Shown here: positions 45,543 through 54,094 of the stretch, in pieces
How the letters are laid out: every line of letters begins with the position of its first letter
Position numbering within the stretch: the stretch's first letter is position 1
DNA from: Xanthomonas prunicola
Lineage (GTDB): Bacteria; Pseudomonadota; Gammaproteobacteria; Xanthomonadales; Xanthomonadaceae
Direction of reading: 5' to 3'
Assembly: GCF_002846205.1 (NCBI RefSeq)
Contig: NZ_PHKV01000005.1
Coordinates: 186,001-250,000, forward strand
Length of the DNA stretch: 64,000 nucleotides
The notes under the pieces: generated by a model
What the model was told of the DNA's origin: nothing
Database searches by the model: none
The model's input: the letters and a program-made list of their open reading frames with translations, nothing else
Made by a program: the position numbers and the translations under genes

Positions 45543-46542
45543 TACACCACCGATGACCGGCGTACAACGCGCTGCCGTGCTGTTGCTGTCGCTTGGGGAA
45601 AGCGACGCAGCCGAAGTGCTCAAGCACATGGACCCCAAGGAGGTGCAGAAGATCGGCATCGCCATGGCCACCATGACCGGCATCTCGCGCGATCAAGTCG
45701 AGAAGGTGATGGACGACTTCAACGGCGAACTGGCCGGCAAGACCTCGCTGGGCGTGGGCGCCGACGACTACATCCGCAACGTACTGATCCAGGCGCTGGG
45801 CGCCGACAAGGCCGGTGGCCTGATCGACCGCATCCTGCTGGGCCGCAATACCACCGGTCTGGACACCTTGAAGTGGATGGATCCGCGCGCGGTGGCCGAC
45901 CTGGTGCGCAACGAACACCCGCAGATCATCGCCATCGTCATGGCGCATCTGGACAGCGACCAGGCTGCCGAGGCCCTGAAGCTGCTGCCTGAGCGCACCC
46001 GCGCCGACGTGCTGCTGCGCATCGCCACCCTGGACGGCATTCCGCCCAACGCCCTGAGCGAGCTCAACGACATCATGGAGCGTCAGTTTGCCGGCAACCA
46101 GAATCTGAAGTCGTCCAATGTGGGCGGCATCAAGGTGGCGGCCAACATCCTCAACTTCCTGGACACCGGCGCCGACCAAGGCGTGCTGGGCGAGATCGGC
46201 AAGATCGACGCCGACCTGGCCGGCAAGATCCAGGACCTGATGTTCGTGTTCGACAACCTGGTGGACCTGGACGACCGCGGCCTGCAGACATTGCTGCGCG
46301 AAGTCTCCGGCGAGCGCCTGGGCCTGGCCCTGCGCGGCGCCGACGTCAAGGTGCGCGAAAAGATCACCCGCAACATGTCCCAGCGCGCGGCCGAAATCCT
46401 GCTCGAAGACATGGAAGCGCGCGGCCCGGTGCGTCTGGCTGACGTGGAAGCGGCGCAGAAGGAAATCCTCACCATCGTCCGCCGCCTGGCTGACGAAGGC
46501 GCCATCAGCCTGGGCGGCGCCGGTGCAGAGGCCATGGTATGA
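45532..46542 (+). CDS. fliG: Motor switch protein FliG
   Basis: 336 residues from a GTG start inside the end of fliF. N-domain (GVQRAAVLLLSLGESDAAEVLKHMDPKEVQKIG), middle domain (LRNEHPQIIAIVMAHLDSDQAAEALKLLPE; EHPQ motif for FliM contact) and C-domain torque helix (LREVSGERLGLALRGADVKVREKITRNMSQRAAEILLEDMEARGPVRLADVEAAQKEIL), where conserved charged residues face the stator. It forms the C ring with FliM and FliN encoded 4.5 kb downstream. Confidence 0.98.
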   Translation: MKPDTPPMTGVQRAAVLLLSLGESDAAEVLKHMDPKEVQKIGIAMATMTGISRDQVEKVMDDFNGELAGKTSLGVGADDYIRNVLIQALGADKAGGLIDRILLGRNTTGLDTLKWMDPRAVADLVRNEHPQIIAIVMAHLDSDQAAEALKLLPERTRADVLLRIATLDGIPPNALSELNDIMERQFAGNQNLKSSNVGGIKVAANILNFLDTGADQGVLGEIGKIDADLAGKIQDLMFVFDNLVDLDDRGLQTLLREVSGERLGLALRGADVKVREKITRNMSQRAAEILLEDMEARGPVRLADVEAAQKEILTIVRRLADEGAISLGGAGAEAMV

Positions 46543-47159
46543 ACGACGTGGTCACCCGCTGGCTGGCCCCGGACCTGCACCTGGCCCCGGCTGCGCCAGA
46601 CACCGAATTCGACGCACCTGCCGTGTATGAGCCGGTGCTGCGTCCGCCGACCCTGGAAGAGATCCAGGCGATCGAGGATGCCGCCCAGCAGGAAGGTTTC
46701 GCACGCGGGCATGCCGAAGGTTTTGCCCAGGGCCAGTCGGAAGTGCGCCGCCTGACCGCGCAGATCGACGGCATCCTGGACAACTTCACCCGCCCGTTGG
46801 CGCGGTTGGAAAATGAAGTGGTCGGTGCGCTCGGCGAGCTGGCCGTGCGCATCGCCGGCCAGTTGGTCGGGCGTGCCTATCAAGCCGACCCGCAGCTGCT
46901 GGCAGAGTTGGTCGGCGAGGCGGTCGATGCCGTCGGCGGTGCCGGCCGCGAGGTCGAAGTGCGGCTGCACCCGGACGACATCACCGCGCTGCTGCCGCAT
47001 CTGGCACCCACCAGCACCACCCGCGTGGCCCCGGACATGAGCCTGAGCCGCGGCGACCTGCGTGTGCACGCCGAAAGCGTGCGCATCGACGGCACCCTGG
47101 ATGCGCGCCTGCGGGCCGCGCTGGAGACAGTCATGCGCAAATCCGGAGCGGGCCTGTGA
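46539..47159 (+). CDS. fliH: Export-apparatus regulator FliH
   Basis: 206 residues. The centre carries the glycine-spaced AxxxG-type helix (EEIQAIEDAAQQEGFARGHAEGFAQGQSEVRRL, about 42-75) typical of FliH, followed by the FliH/HrpE globular domain (LGELAVRIAGQLVGRAYQADPQLLAELVGEAVDAV, VRLHPDDITALLPHL). It binds the ATPase FliI and the C ring. It overlaps fliG and fliI by 4 bases each, a tight coupling. Confidence 0.95.
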   Translation: MNDVVTRWLAPDLHLAPAAPDTEFDAPAVYEPVLRPPTLEEIQAIEDAAQQEGFARGHAEGFAQGQSEVRRLTAQIDGILDNFTRPLARLENEVVGALGELAVRIAGQLVGRAYQADPQLLAELVGEAVDAVGGAGREVEVRLHPDDITALLPHLAPTSTTRVAPDMSLSRGDLRVHAESVRIDGTLDARLRAALETVMRKSGAGL

Positions 47160-48532
47160 GCGCCCTGTTCGGTGCCACCCCGGCCGATTGGCTGGATGCG
47201 CGCAACCTGCGCCTGGCCACCCGGCTGGGCACGCTTGGCCTGGAGCCTGCCGCCGGACGCACCCTGATCCGCGAAGGCATCCTGCGCCGCGCCGTGGGCC
47301 TGACCCTGGAAGCGACAGGCTGCGAAGCGCCGATGGGCGCCACCTGCAAGGTCGAAGTCGATGGCGGCTGGGTCGATGCCGAAGTGGTCGGCTTTGCCGG
47401 CGAACGGACGTATCTGATGCCCAGCGCCGAACTGCACGGCTTGCTGCCGAATGCGCGCGTGGTGCCCTCGCGGCGCCGCGGCGGCGTGGAAGTGGGCGAA
47501 GGCCTGCTCGGCCGCGTCATCGACAGCGATGGCACCCCGCTGGACGGCAAGGGCCCGATCCGCGGCGAAGGCAGCGTCAGCATGGCCGGCATGTCGATCA
47601 ACCCGCTGGCGCGCGAACCCATCACCACCTCACTGGACGTGGGCGTGCGCGCCATCAACGCCATGCTGCCGATCGGCCGCGGCCAGCGCGTGGGCCTGTT
47701 CGCCGGCTCCGGTGTCGGTAAGTCGACGCTGCTGGGCATGATGACCCGCTTTACGTCGGCCGACGTCATCGTGGTCGGGCTGATCGGCGAACGTGGCCGC
47801 GAAGTGCGCGATTTCGTCGAAACCACCCTGGGCGAGGAAGGCCTGCGCCGCGCCGTCGTGGTCGCCGCCCCCGCCGACCGTCCGCCGCTGGCGCGCCTGC
47901 ACGGCGCCTACCGTGCCACCGCCATTGCCGAATGGTTCCGCGACCAAGGCTTGAACGTCTTGTTGCTGATGGATTCGCTGACCCGCTTCGCCCAGGCGCA
48001 GCGCGAGATCGGCCTGTCGGTCGGCGAGCCGCCGACCACCCGCGGCTACCCGCCGTCGGTGTTCGCCAAATTGCCGGCGCTGGTGGAACGGGCCGGCAAC
48101 GGCGCCAAGGGCCGGGGCTCGATCACCGCCTTCTACACCGTGCTGACCGAAGGCGACGACCCGCAGGACCCGATTGCCGACGCCGCCCGCGCCATCCTGG
48201 ACGGCCATATTCTGTTGTCGCGTCGGGTTGCCGACAGCGGCCTGTATCCGGCCATCGACCTGGAATCGTCGGTCAGCCGCGTGGTGCAGGACATCGCCGA
48301 CGACACCTGGCGCCTGCGCATCCGCAAGCTCAAGCGGCTGCTGTCTGCCTACACCGCCAACCGCGATCTGATCGCCATCGGCGCCTACCAGCGCGGCAGC
48401 GACCCGGCCACTGACGAAGCCCTGGCGCGCTGGCCGGAAATCGTCGAATTCCTTGGGCAGGACGTGCACAAGGCGTCGGTCCTGAGCGATAGCCTGTCCG
48501 CATTGCAACAACTGGTCGAACCCGAGAACTAA
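47156..48532 (+). CDS. fliI: Flagellum-specific export ATPase FliI
   Basis: 458 residues. Walker A (AGSGVGKSTLLG, about 182-190), the FliI/YscN motif LIGERGREVRDFVE, Walker B (LLLMDSLTRFAQAQREIGL) and EPPTTRGYPPSVFAKLPALVERAG identify the flagellar type III ATPase. C-terminal DIADDTWRLRIRKLKRLLSAYTANRDLIAIGAYQRGSD is complete. It unfolds or loads export substrates with FliH and FliJ. It overlaps fliH by 4 bases and precedes fliJ by 3. Confidence 0.98.
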   Translation: MSALFGATPADWLDARNLRLATRLGTLGLEPAAGRTLIREGILRRAVGLTLEATGCEAPMGATCKVEVDGGWVDAEVVGFAGERTYLMPSAELHGLLPNARVVPSRRRGGVEVGEGLLGRVIDSDGTPLDGKGPIRGEGSVSMAGMSINPLAREPITTSLDVGVRAINAMLPIGRGQRVGLFAGSGVGKSTLLGMMTRFTSADVIVVGLIGERGREVRDFVETTLGEEGLRRAVVVAAPADRPPLARLHGAYRATAIAEWFRDQGLNVLLLMDSLTRFAQAQREIGLSVGEPPTTRGYPPSVFAKLPALVERAGNGAKGRGSITAFYTVLTEGDDPQDPIADAARAILDGHILLSRRVADSGLYPAIDLESSVSRVVQDIADDTWRLRIRKLKRLLSAYTANRDLIAIGAYQRGSDPATDEALARWPEIVEFLGQDVHKASVLSDSLSALQQLVEPEN

Positions 48533-48535
48533 TTC

Positions 48536-48991
48536 ATGATGCAGTCCAAACGGATCGACCCATTACTGCGCCGCGCGCAGGAACAGGAAGACAAGGTCGC
48601 TCGCGATCTGGCCGAACGCCAGCGCGTGTTGGAGACCCACCAGTCGCGCCTGGAAGAACTGCGCCGCTACGCCGAGGAATACGCCAACAGCCAGATGGCC
48701 GGCACCAGCGCAGTGGCCCTGACCAACCGCCGCGCATTTCTGGACCGCCTCGACAGCGCGGTGCTGCAACAGGCGCAGACCGTGCAAAGCAACATCGCCA
48801 AGGTCGAAGCCGAGCGCACCCGCCTGCTGCTGGCCAGCCGCGAAAAACAGGTGCTGGAGCAATTGGCCGCCAGTTACCGCGCCCAGGAAAACAAAGTGAT
48901 CGAACGCCGCGACCAGCGTGAGATGGACGACCTCGGCGCGCGTCGTTCGCGTCTGGCCCGCAGCCAAGACACCCACGGAGAATCCGCATGA
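48536..48991 (+). CDS. fliJ: Export-apparatus coiled-coil protein FliJ
   Basis: 151 residues, nearly all helix with a high Gln/Glu/Arg content. FliJ-type heptads cover about 5-140 (RRAQEQEDKVARDLAERQRVLETHQSRLEEL; TVQSNIAKVEAERTRLLLASREKQVLEQLAASYRAQENKV; RRDQREMDDLGARR). It is the central stalk of the FliI hexamer and links to FlhA. It overlaps fliK by 4 bases (ATGA). Confidence 0.93.
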   Translation: MMQSKRIDPLLRRAQEQEDKVARDLAERQRVLETHQSRLEELRRYAEEYANSQMAGTSAVALTNRRAFLDRLDSAVLQQAQTVQSNIAKVEAERTRLLLASREKQVLEQLAASYRAQENKVIERRDQREMDDLGARRSRLARSQDTHGESA

Positions 48992-50292
48992 CCCCCCTGT
49001 CCGCCTTCGCCGCCGGCCTCGGCGCGCTTGCCGGCACCGGCAAGAAATCCAGCTACAGCGACCCGTCGTCCGAACCGGACGCAGGCCAGGACCAGTTTGC
49101 GCGCATGCTCAATCCGGCCAACACGCCGAACCAGGCCCCGCCGCAGGCGCCCGAACGCGTGCCCGCCAAGCAGGCCGCACCCAAGTCCAATCAGTCCGAC
49201 AACACTCGCAACGACGAGGACACCCACGACGACGCGGCCGGCGATGCCACCGCACGGCCGCGGGCGCAGGACGGCGATGCCAAGCCGGCCAAGTCCAGCA
49301 CCGCCAAGGACGCGGCAGCTTCCGACAAGAGCACGGCCGGCGCTGCCAGCAAGACCGGCAAGAACACCAAGACCGCCACCGCGACGGCCAGCGAAGACGC
49401 ACCAGCAGAGGCGGCAACTGCATCGGCGACCGATGCCGGCTGGCCGCCGGCGGGCCTGGGCGGATTCGGCATGGGCCTGCTCGCACAGGCATTGCCGGGT
49501 GGCGATGTACTGGCTGCCGCCGCCGCGGCGCTGACCGCCAGCATGGCCGGCGCAGCCAACGCCGCAGCGACGGCCACAGCACTGCCGACCGATGCAACCG
49601 CAGCCAACGCCACTGCGGGTGCTGGCACCACCCTTCCCGCGCTGGGGGCTCTGGTGCCGGCCGCCGCTGCAGGCGCCAAGCCCATGTCGACCACCGCCGT
49701 GAGCGGCGACGCACAGACTGCCGCGTTGATGAGCATGGCCACCAAGACGCTAGATCCGTCCGCCGACGATAGCGCCGCTGCGGCAGCGCCGGACGCCCCG
49801 GTGTTCGTGCTGCCGACCACCACCGCGCCGGCGCTCACCCGCCTGCAGGACGCTGCACCGATCTTCAGCGCCTCGCCCACCCCCACCCCGGATCTGGGCA
49901 GCGACTCCTTCGACGATGCCATCGGCGCACGCATGAGCTGGCTGGCCGACCAGAAGATCGGCCACGCCCACATCAAGGTGACCCCGAACGAGATGGGCCC
50001 GGTCGAGGTGCGTTTGCATCTGGACGGCGACAAGGTCAACGCCAGCTTCACTGCCGCCAATGCCGACACCCGTCAGGCGCTGGAACAGAGCCTGCCGCGG
50101 CTGCGCGAAATGCTCGGCCAGAACGGATTCCAGCTGGGCCAGGCCGATGTTGGTCAGCAACAGCAGAACCCGTCCGGCAATCGCAATGGTGGCAACGACA
50201 GCGGCAACGGTCTCACCCTGGACGACACCCCGCCCGTCGGAATTCCGTCGGTGGTGTTACGCCAGCGTGGATTGCTGGACGCCTACGCCTGA
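48988..50292 (+). CDS. fliK: Hook-length control protein FliK
   Basis: 434 residues. The N-terminal two-thirds is Ala/Thr/Lys-rich and probably unstructured (the ruler). The C-terminal Flg_hook domain (about 310-395; MSWLADQKIGHAHIKVTPNEMGPVEVRLHLDGDKVNASFTAANADTRQALEQSLPRLREMLGQNGFQLGQADV) contacts FlhB to switch export specificity. Its acceptor flhB probably follows the window's right edge. The gene ends the fliE operon; a hairpin with T-run follows. Confidence 0.95.
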   Translation: MTPLSAFAAGLGALAGTGKKSSYSDPSSEPDAGQDQFARMLNPANTPNQAPPQAPERVPAKQAAPKSNQSDNTRNDEDTHDDAAGDATARPRAQDGDAKPAKSSTAKDAAASDKSTAGAASKTGKNTKTATATASEDAPAEAATASATDAGWPPAGLGGFGMGLLAQALPGGDVLAAAAAALTASMAGAANAAATATALPTDATAANATAGAGTTLPALGALVPAAAAGAKPMSTTAVSGDAQTAALMSMATKTLDPSADDSAAAAAPDAPVFVLPTTTAPALTRLQDAAPIFSASPTPTPDLGSDSFDDAIGARMSWLADQKIGHAHIKVTPNEMGPVEVRLHLDGDKVNASFTAANADTRQALEQSLPRLREMLGQNGFQLGQADVGQQQQNPSGNRNGGNDSGNGLTLDDTPPVGIPSVVLRQRGLLDAYA

Positions 50293-50363
50293 GGTAGCGC
50301 GCCGGGCAGGCCCAGGTGCCGCAAAAAATCGCGCCTTGGCCACTTGCTGATGACGCCCTTCCA

Positions 50364-50394
50364 CCCTCGCAGCGCAAGGCTTGCGGGGGTTTTT
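50364..50394 (+). terminator. Intrinsic terminator after fliK
   Basis: CCCTCGCA (50364-50371) pairs with TGCGGGGG (50382-50389), eight pairs with one G-U, followed by TTTTT. It closes the fliEFGHIJK operon 72 bases after its last stop and 42 bases before the next RpoN promoter. Confidence 0.75.
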
Positions 50395-50432
50395 CGGTTT
50401 GCACGCTGACTGCGCCAGGAAACCGGCGCGGT

Positions 50433-50451
50433 TTTGGCATGCCAATTGCAA
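50433..50451 (+). promoter_or_regulatory. RpoN (-24/-12) promoter of fliLMNOP
   Basis: TTTGGCATGCCAATTGCAA: GG at 50436-50437 and GC at 50448-50449 with ten bases between. The expected start point is near 50461, giving a leader of about 22 bases before the GTG of fliL at 50483 and excluding the upstream in-frame GTG at 50459. Confidence 0.85.
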
Positions 50452-50482
50452 TGACAGGGTGAGCATTCCCCTGGAGCACACT

Positions 50483-51007
50483 GTGGCAGCGGCCGAAAAA
50501 CCCAAGAAGACCGAAGACAAAGACGACAAGGGCGAGAAGAAGAAGGGCGGTAAGAAGCCCATCCTGCTGGTCGCCATCGGCGTGGTGGTGTTGGCCGCTG
50601 CTGGCGGCGGCGCCTGGTTCTTCCTGGGCCATAAGGCCGATGACAAAGGCGGCAAGCACGCGCCCAAGGTGGCCGAGGTGCCCAAGCCGGCGCAGTACTT
50701 TCCGATGGACCCGGCGATCGTGGTCAACCTGGCCGACCCCGGTGATGGCCCGCAGTACCTGCAGGTCGAAGTGCAGCTGGTCACCCGCGACCCGGAAGAG
50801 CTCAAGCTCATCACCGAGAACGCCCCGGCCATCCGTGCGCACCTGTTGATGCTGCTGTCGCAGACCAAGGCCACCGACGTGGCCGACCTGGCCGGCAAGC
50901 AGAAGCTGCAGAAGGCCGCCCTGGCCGAAGCGCAGAAGGTCATGACCAGCGAGACCGGCAAGAAGTGCGTCGAAGAATTGCTGTTCACCAGTTTCGTTAC
51001 TCAGTAA
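50483..51007 (+). CDS. fliL: Flagellar basal-body protein FliL
   Basis: 174 residues from a GTG (VAAAEKPKKTEDKDDKG) with CTGGAG seven bases upstream; transcription from the RpoN promoter starts after the other candidate start codon. A Lys-rich cytosolic tail (about 1-27), one transmembrane helix (PILLVAIGVVVLAAAGGGAWFFLG, about 29-52) and a periplasmic domain (PAQYFPMDPAIVVNLADPGDGPQYLQVEVQLVTRDPEELKLI; final CVEELLFTSFVTQ). FliL surrounds the stator and supports torque. It is first of fliLMNOP. Confidence 0.95.
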   Translation: MAAAEKPKKTEDKDDKGEKKKGGKKPILLVAIGVVVLAAAGGGAWFFLGHKADDKGGKHAPKVAEVPKPAQYFPMDPAIVVNLADPGDGPQYLQVEVQLVTRDPEELKLITENAPAIRAHLLMLLSQTKATDVADLAGKQKLQKAALAEAQKVMTSETGKKCVEELLFTSFVTQ

Positions 51008-51016
51008 GGCCTGTCC

Positions 51017-52030
51017 ATGAGCGTCAGTGATCTGCTTTCCCAAGACGAGATCGATGCCCTGCTGCATGGCGTGGATTCGGGCGCGGTCAACACCGAGCCG
51101 GAGCCGCTGCCGGGCGAGGCCCGTCAATACGATCTGTCCAGCCAGGACCGCATCATCCGTGGGCGCATGCCGACGCTGGAGATGGTCAACGAGCGCTTCG
51201 CGCGACTGTGGCGCATCGGCCTGTTCAATCTGATCCGGCGCTCGGCCGACCTGTCGGTGCGCGGCATCGACCTGGTCAAGTTCAACGAGTACATGCACTC
51301 GCTGTATGTGCCGACCAACCTCAATCTGATCCGCTTCAAGCCGCTGCGTGGCACCGGCTTGATCGTGTTCGAACCCACGCTGGTGTTCACCGTGGTGGAC
51401 AACTTCTTCGGCGGCGACGGCCGCTATCACACCCGCATCGAAGGCCGCGAATTCACCGCCACCGAGATGCGCGTGGTGCAGCTGATGCTCAAGCAGACCT
51501 TCGCCGACCTGAAGGAAGCCTGGGCGCCGGTGATGGACGTGGACTTCGAGTACATCAACTCGGAGATCAACCCGCACTTCGCCAACATCGTCACCCCGCG
51601 CGAGTACGTGGTGGTGTGCCGCTTCCATGTGGAGCTGGAAGGCGGTGGCGGCGAAATCCACATCACCCTGCCGTATTCGATGCTGGAGCCGATCCGCGAA
51701 CTGCTCGATGCCGGCATCCAGAGCGACCGCAACGACCGCGACGACTCCTGGAACGTGATGCTGCGCGAGCAGCTGGACACCGCCGAGGTGACACTCTCCA
51801 GCGTGTTGGCCAGCAAGCGCATGAGCCTGCGCCAGCTCACCGGTTTGAAGGTCGGCGACATCCTGCCGATCGACCTGCCCGCCCAGGTGCCGCTGTGCGT
51901 GGAGGAGATCCCGCTATTCACCGGCGAATTCGGCGTTTCCAATGGCAACAACGCCGTCAAGATCACCGCCGTACGCCCGCCCGGCGTGCAAGCCCCACGC
52001 GCCGTTCCCTCCCAGGACTCCAGCAAATGA
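51017..52030 (+). CDS. fliM: Motor switch protein FliM
   Basis: 337 residues. The N-terminal CheY-binding peptide (LLSQDEIDALLHG, about 5-17), the middle domain (PTLEMVNERFARLWRIGLFNLIRRSADLS; GGDGRYHTRIEGREFTATEMRVVQ, the FliG contact GG...R) and the C-terminal SpoA domain (LKVGDILPIDLPAQVPLCVEEIPLFTGEFGVSNGNNAVKI) are complete. It receives CheY-P to reverse rotation. It overlaps fliN by 4 bases (ATGA). Confidence 0.98.
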   Translation: MSVSDLLSQDEIDALLHGVDSGAVNTEPEPLPGEARQYDLSSQDRIIRGRMPTLEMVNERFARLWRIGLFNLIRRSADLSVRGIDLVKFNEYMHSLYVPTNLNLIRFKPLRGTGLIVFEPTLVFTVVDNFFGGDGRYHTRIEGREFTATEMRVVQLMLKQTFADLKEAWAPVMDVDFEYINSEINPHFANIVTPREYVVVCRFHVELEGGGGEIHITLPYSMLEPIRELLDAGIQSDRNDRDDSWNVMLREQLDTAEVTLSSVLASKRMSLRQLTGLKVGDILPIDLPAQVPLCVEEIPLFTGEFGVSNGNNAVKITAVRPPGVQAPRAVPSQDSSK

Positions 52031-52365
52031 TCAATTCCGACATCCTCGACGCCGCGCCTGCCACCTTCGACAGCCTGCAGGCCGAGCACGACCAGAATGC
52101 CACCGACCTCAACCTGGACGTCATCCTGGACGTGCCGGTGACGCTGTCGCTGGAAGTGGGCCGCGCGCGCATTCCGATCCGCAACCTGCTGCAGCTCAAT
52201 CAGGGCTCGGTGGTGGAACTGGAACGCGGCGCCGGCGAACCGCTGGACGTGTACGTCAACGGCACCTTGATCGCGCATGGCGAAGTCGTCGTCATCAACG
52301 ATCGCTTCGGTATTCGCCTGACCGATGTGGTCAGCCCCAGCGAACGGATCCGGAGGCTGCGGTGA
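52027..52365 (+). CDS. fliN: Motor switch protein FliN
   Basis: 112 residues from the ATG of MINSDILDAAPA, which overlaps the fliM stop. The C-terminal SpoA/FliN domain (about 30-110; LDVILDVPVTLSLEVGRARIPIRNLLQLNQGSVVELERGAGEPLDVYVNGTLIAHGEVVVINDRFGIRLTDVVS) is complete. It forms the base of the C ring and the docking site for FliH. It overlaps fliO by 4 bases (GTGA). Confidence 0.97.
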   Translation: MINSDILDAAPATFDSLQAEHDQNATDLNLDVILDVPVTLSLEVGRARIPIRNLLQLNQGSVVELERGAGEPLDVYVNGTLIAHGEVVVINDRFGIRLTDVVSPSERIRRLR

Positions 52366-52769
52366 TCGGCCTGCTGACCACCGTCGCGCCGGTGGCGGCC
52401 AAGGCCACCCAGGTCGGTACGCAGGCGCCGTCCTCGCCCAGCCTGTTTGGCGCGGTCTTTGCATTGCTGTTGGTGCTCGCGCTGATCGTCGGTCTGGGCT
52501 GGTTGCTCAAGCGCATGCCCGGCAGCGGATTCCGCAGCACCGAGGGCTTGCGTGTGGTGACCAGCCTGGCAGTCGGTGCCAAGGAACGTGTGGTGGTGGT
52601 GGAGGTGAACGGCCAGCAGTTGTTGCTCGGCGTGACCGCCGGCGGCATCAGCACGCTGCATACCTTGCCCGAACCGCTGCCGACCACGCCGGCCCCCACC
52701 CTGCCCACTTTCAAGCAACTCCCCAATTTCGCCCAGCTGCTCGCACAGAAGCTGCGCAAGGATCCGTGA
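52362..52769 (+). CDS. fliO: Export-gate assembly protein FliO
   Basis: 135 residues from a GTG overlapping the fliN stop. One transmembrane helix (LFGAVFALLLVLALIVGLGWLLKRM, about 28-52) is followed by a cytosolic FliO domain (LRVVTSLAVGAKERVVVVEVNGQQLLLGVTAGGISTLHTLPEPLP). FliO stabilises FliP during export-gate assembly and is poorly conserved, so the call leans on order (fliN-fliO-fliP) and topology. It is 1 base before fliP. Confidence 0.92.
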   Translation: MIGLLTTVAPVAAKATQVGTQAPSSPSLFGAVFALLLVLALIVGLGWLLKRMPGSGFRSTEGLRVVTSLAVGAKERVVVVEVNGQQLLLGVTAGGISTLHTLPEPLPTTPAPTLPTFKQLPNFAQLLAQKLRKDP

Positions 52770-52770
52770 C

Positions 52771-53616
52771 ATGTTGAGCCGTTGGAATCGTTGGGGGCGC
52801 AGCGTGCGCCTGGTGCTGATCCTGCTGGTGATGAGTTGCCCGATGCTGGCCGCGGCCACGCCGGCTGCCCTGCCGGCGATGGCGCAAGCCGCTGCACCGG
52901 CTGCAACGCCCGCCGCGGTGCCGGCCGGTTCCAACCAGCTGCCGTCGCTGCCGAACGTGAGCGTGGGCCGCATCGGCGACCAGCCGGTGAGCCTGCCGCT
53001 GCAGACCTTGCTGCTGATGACGGCGATCACCCTGCTGCCGTCGATGCTGCTGGTGCTGACCGCTTTCACCCGCATCACCATCGTCCTGGGCCTGCTGCGC
53101 CAGGCACTGGGAACCGGCCAGACGCCGTCCAATCAGGTGCTGCTGGGCCTGTCGATGTTCCTGACCGCGCTGGTGATGATGCCGGTGTGGCAAAAGATGT
53201 GGGGCGCCGGCTTGCAGCCGTACCTCAATAACCAGATCGATTTTTCCACTGCCTGGACACTGACCACTCAGCCGCTGCGCGCCTTCATGCTCGCGCAAAT
53301 CCGCGAAACCGATCTGATGACCTTTGCCGGCATGGCCGGCGACGGCAAGTACGCCGGCCCGGACGCGGTGCCGTTCCCGGTGCTGGTGGCCTCGTTCGTG
53401 ACCAGCGAACTGAAGACCGCCTTCGAAATCGGCTTTCTGATCTTCATCCCGTTCGTGATCATCGATCTGGTGGTGGCGAGCGTGCTGATGTCGATGGGCA
53501 TGATGATGCTCTCGCCGATGTTGATCTCGGCACCGTTCAAGATCCTGTTGTTCATCCTGGTGGATGGGTGGGTGCTGGTGGTGGGGACGCTGGCAGCGAG
53601 CTTCAACGCGTCGTAG
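52771..53616 (+). CDS. fliP: Export-gate protein FliP
   Basis: 281 residues. A cleavable-type N-terminal segment (VRLVLILLVMSCPMLAAATPA) and an Ala/Pro-rich stretch lead to the FliP core (QTLLLMTAITLLPSMLLVLTAFTRITIVLGLLRQALGTGQTPSNQVLLGLSMFLTALVMMPVW; FEIGFLIFIPFVIIDLVVASVLMSMGMMMLSPMLISAPFKILLFILVDGW). The conserved KILLF and signature blocks are intact. It forms the export gate with FliQ and FliR. It is unusually separated from fliQ by 478 bases. Confidence 0.97.
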   Translation: MLSRWNRWGRSVRLVLILLVMSCPMLAAATPAALPAMAQAAAPAATPAAVPAGSNQLPSLPNVSVGRIGDQPVSLPLQTLLLMTAITLLPSMLLVLTAFTRITIVLGLLRQALGTGQTPSNQVLLGLSMFLTALVMMPVWQKMWGAGLQPYLNNQIDFSTAWTLTTQPLRAFMLAQIRETDLMTFAGMAGDGKYAGPDAVPFPVLVASFVTSELKTAFEIGFLIFIPFVIIDLVVASVLMSMGMMMLSPMLISAPFKILLFILVDGWVLVVGTLAASFNAS

Positions 53617-53842
53617 CTGCAAGGGCTAGCTCTCGCGCTTTGCCATCGCTTCGCGCGATCGCGCCTAGCTCTGGCTTTCGCTTCCGGGGCCCACACCACC
53701 GCGGCAGGCCATTCGGGGTAAACCCGCAGGGGCGGCGCGCATGGATGCGCGACGTTTTTCAAAGGGACATGGACGTCCATTTGAAAAATTCCCACGTGGC
53801 CGCCGCTGCGGTATCGGGGATTGGGAAGCCAATGGCCAACGC

Positions 53843-53962
53843 AAAGACAAAGACTAAAGACAAAGACAAAGACAAAGACAAAGACAAAGACAAAGACAAA
53901 GACAAAGCATCACGCCCTCCGCCCAAAACTCAAGCCCAGCGACAGCGACAGCGACAGCGACA
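53843..53962. repeat. Hexanucleotide tandem repeats between fliP and fliQ
   Basis: About ten AAAGAC units (53843-53903, with one extra T after the second) are followed by a second array of about four CAGCGA-type units near 53936-53960. The gap 53617-54094 holds no credible gene: frames through the repeats give only Lys-Thr or Asp-Ser runs. At its left end is a GCTAG/CTAGC hairpin (about 53627-53680), and GGGATTGGG/CCCCAATCCCC blocks of the dispersed repeat lie near 53815 and 54045. Two hexamer arrays at one place suggest a slippage-prone spacer. Confidence 0.85.
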
Positions 53963-54064
53963 CACTAACGGCAAGGCCAATCGCAAGGATGCAACCGGCC
54001 TCACCCACTGCCAAAGCGCCGGTCAAGCCCAAATCCCGAACCACCCATCCCCAATCCCCGCCCC

Positions 54065-54083
54065 TTTGGCACCGCACTTGCAT
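54065..54083 (+). promoter_or_regulatory. RpoN (-24/-12) promoter of fliQR
   Basis: TTTGGCACCGCACTTGCAT: GG at 54068-54069 and GC at 54080-54081 with ten bases between. The expected start point is near 54093, only two bases before the fliQ ATG, so transcripts would be leaderless. Confidence 0.82.
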
Positions 54084-54094
54084 CAGCACCTCCC

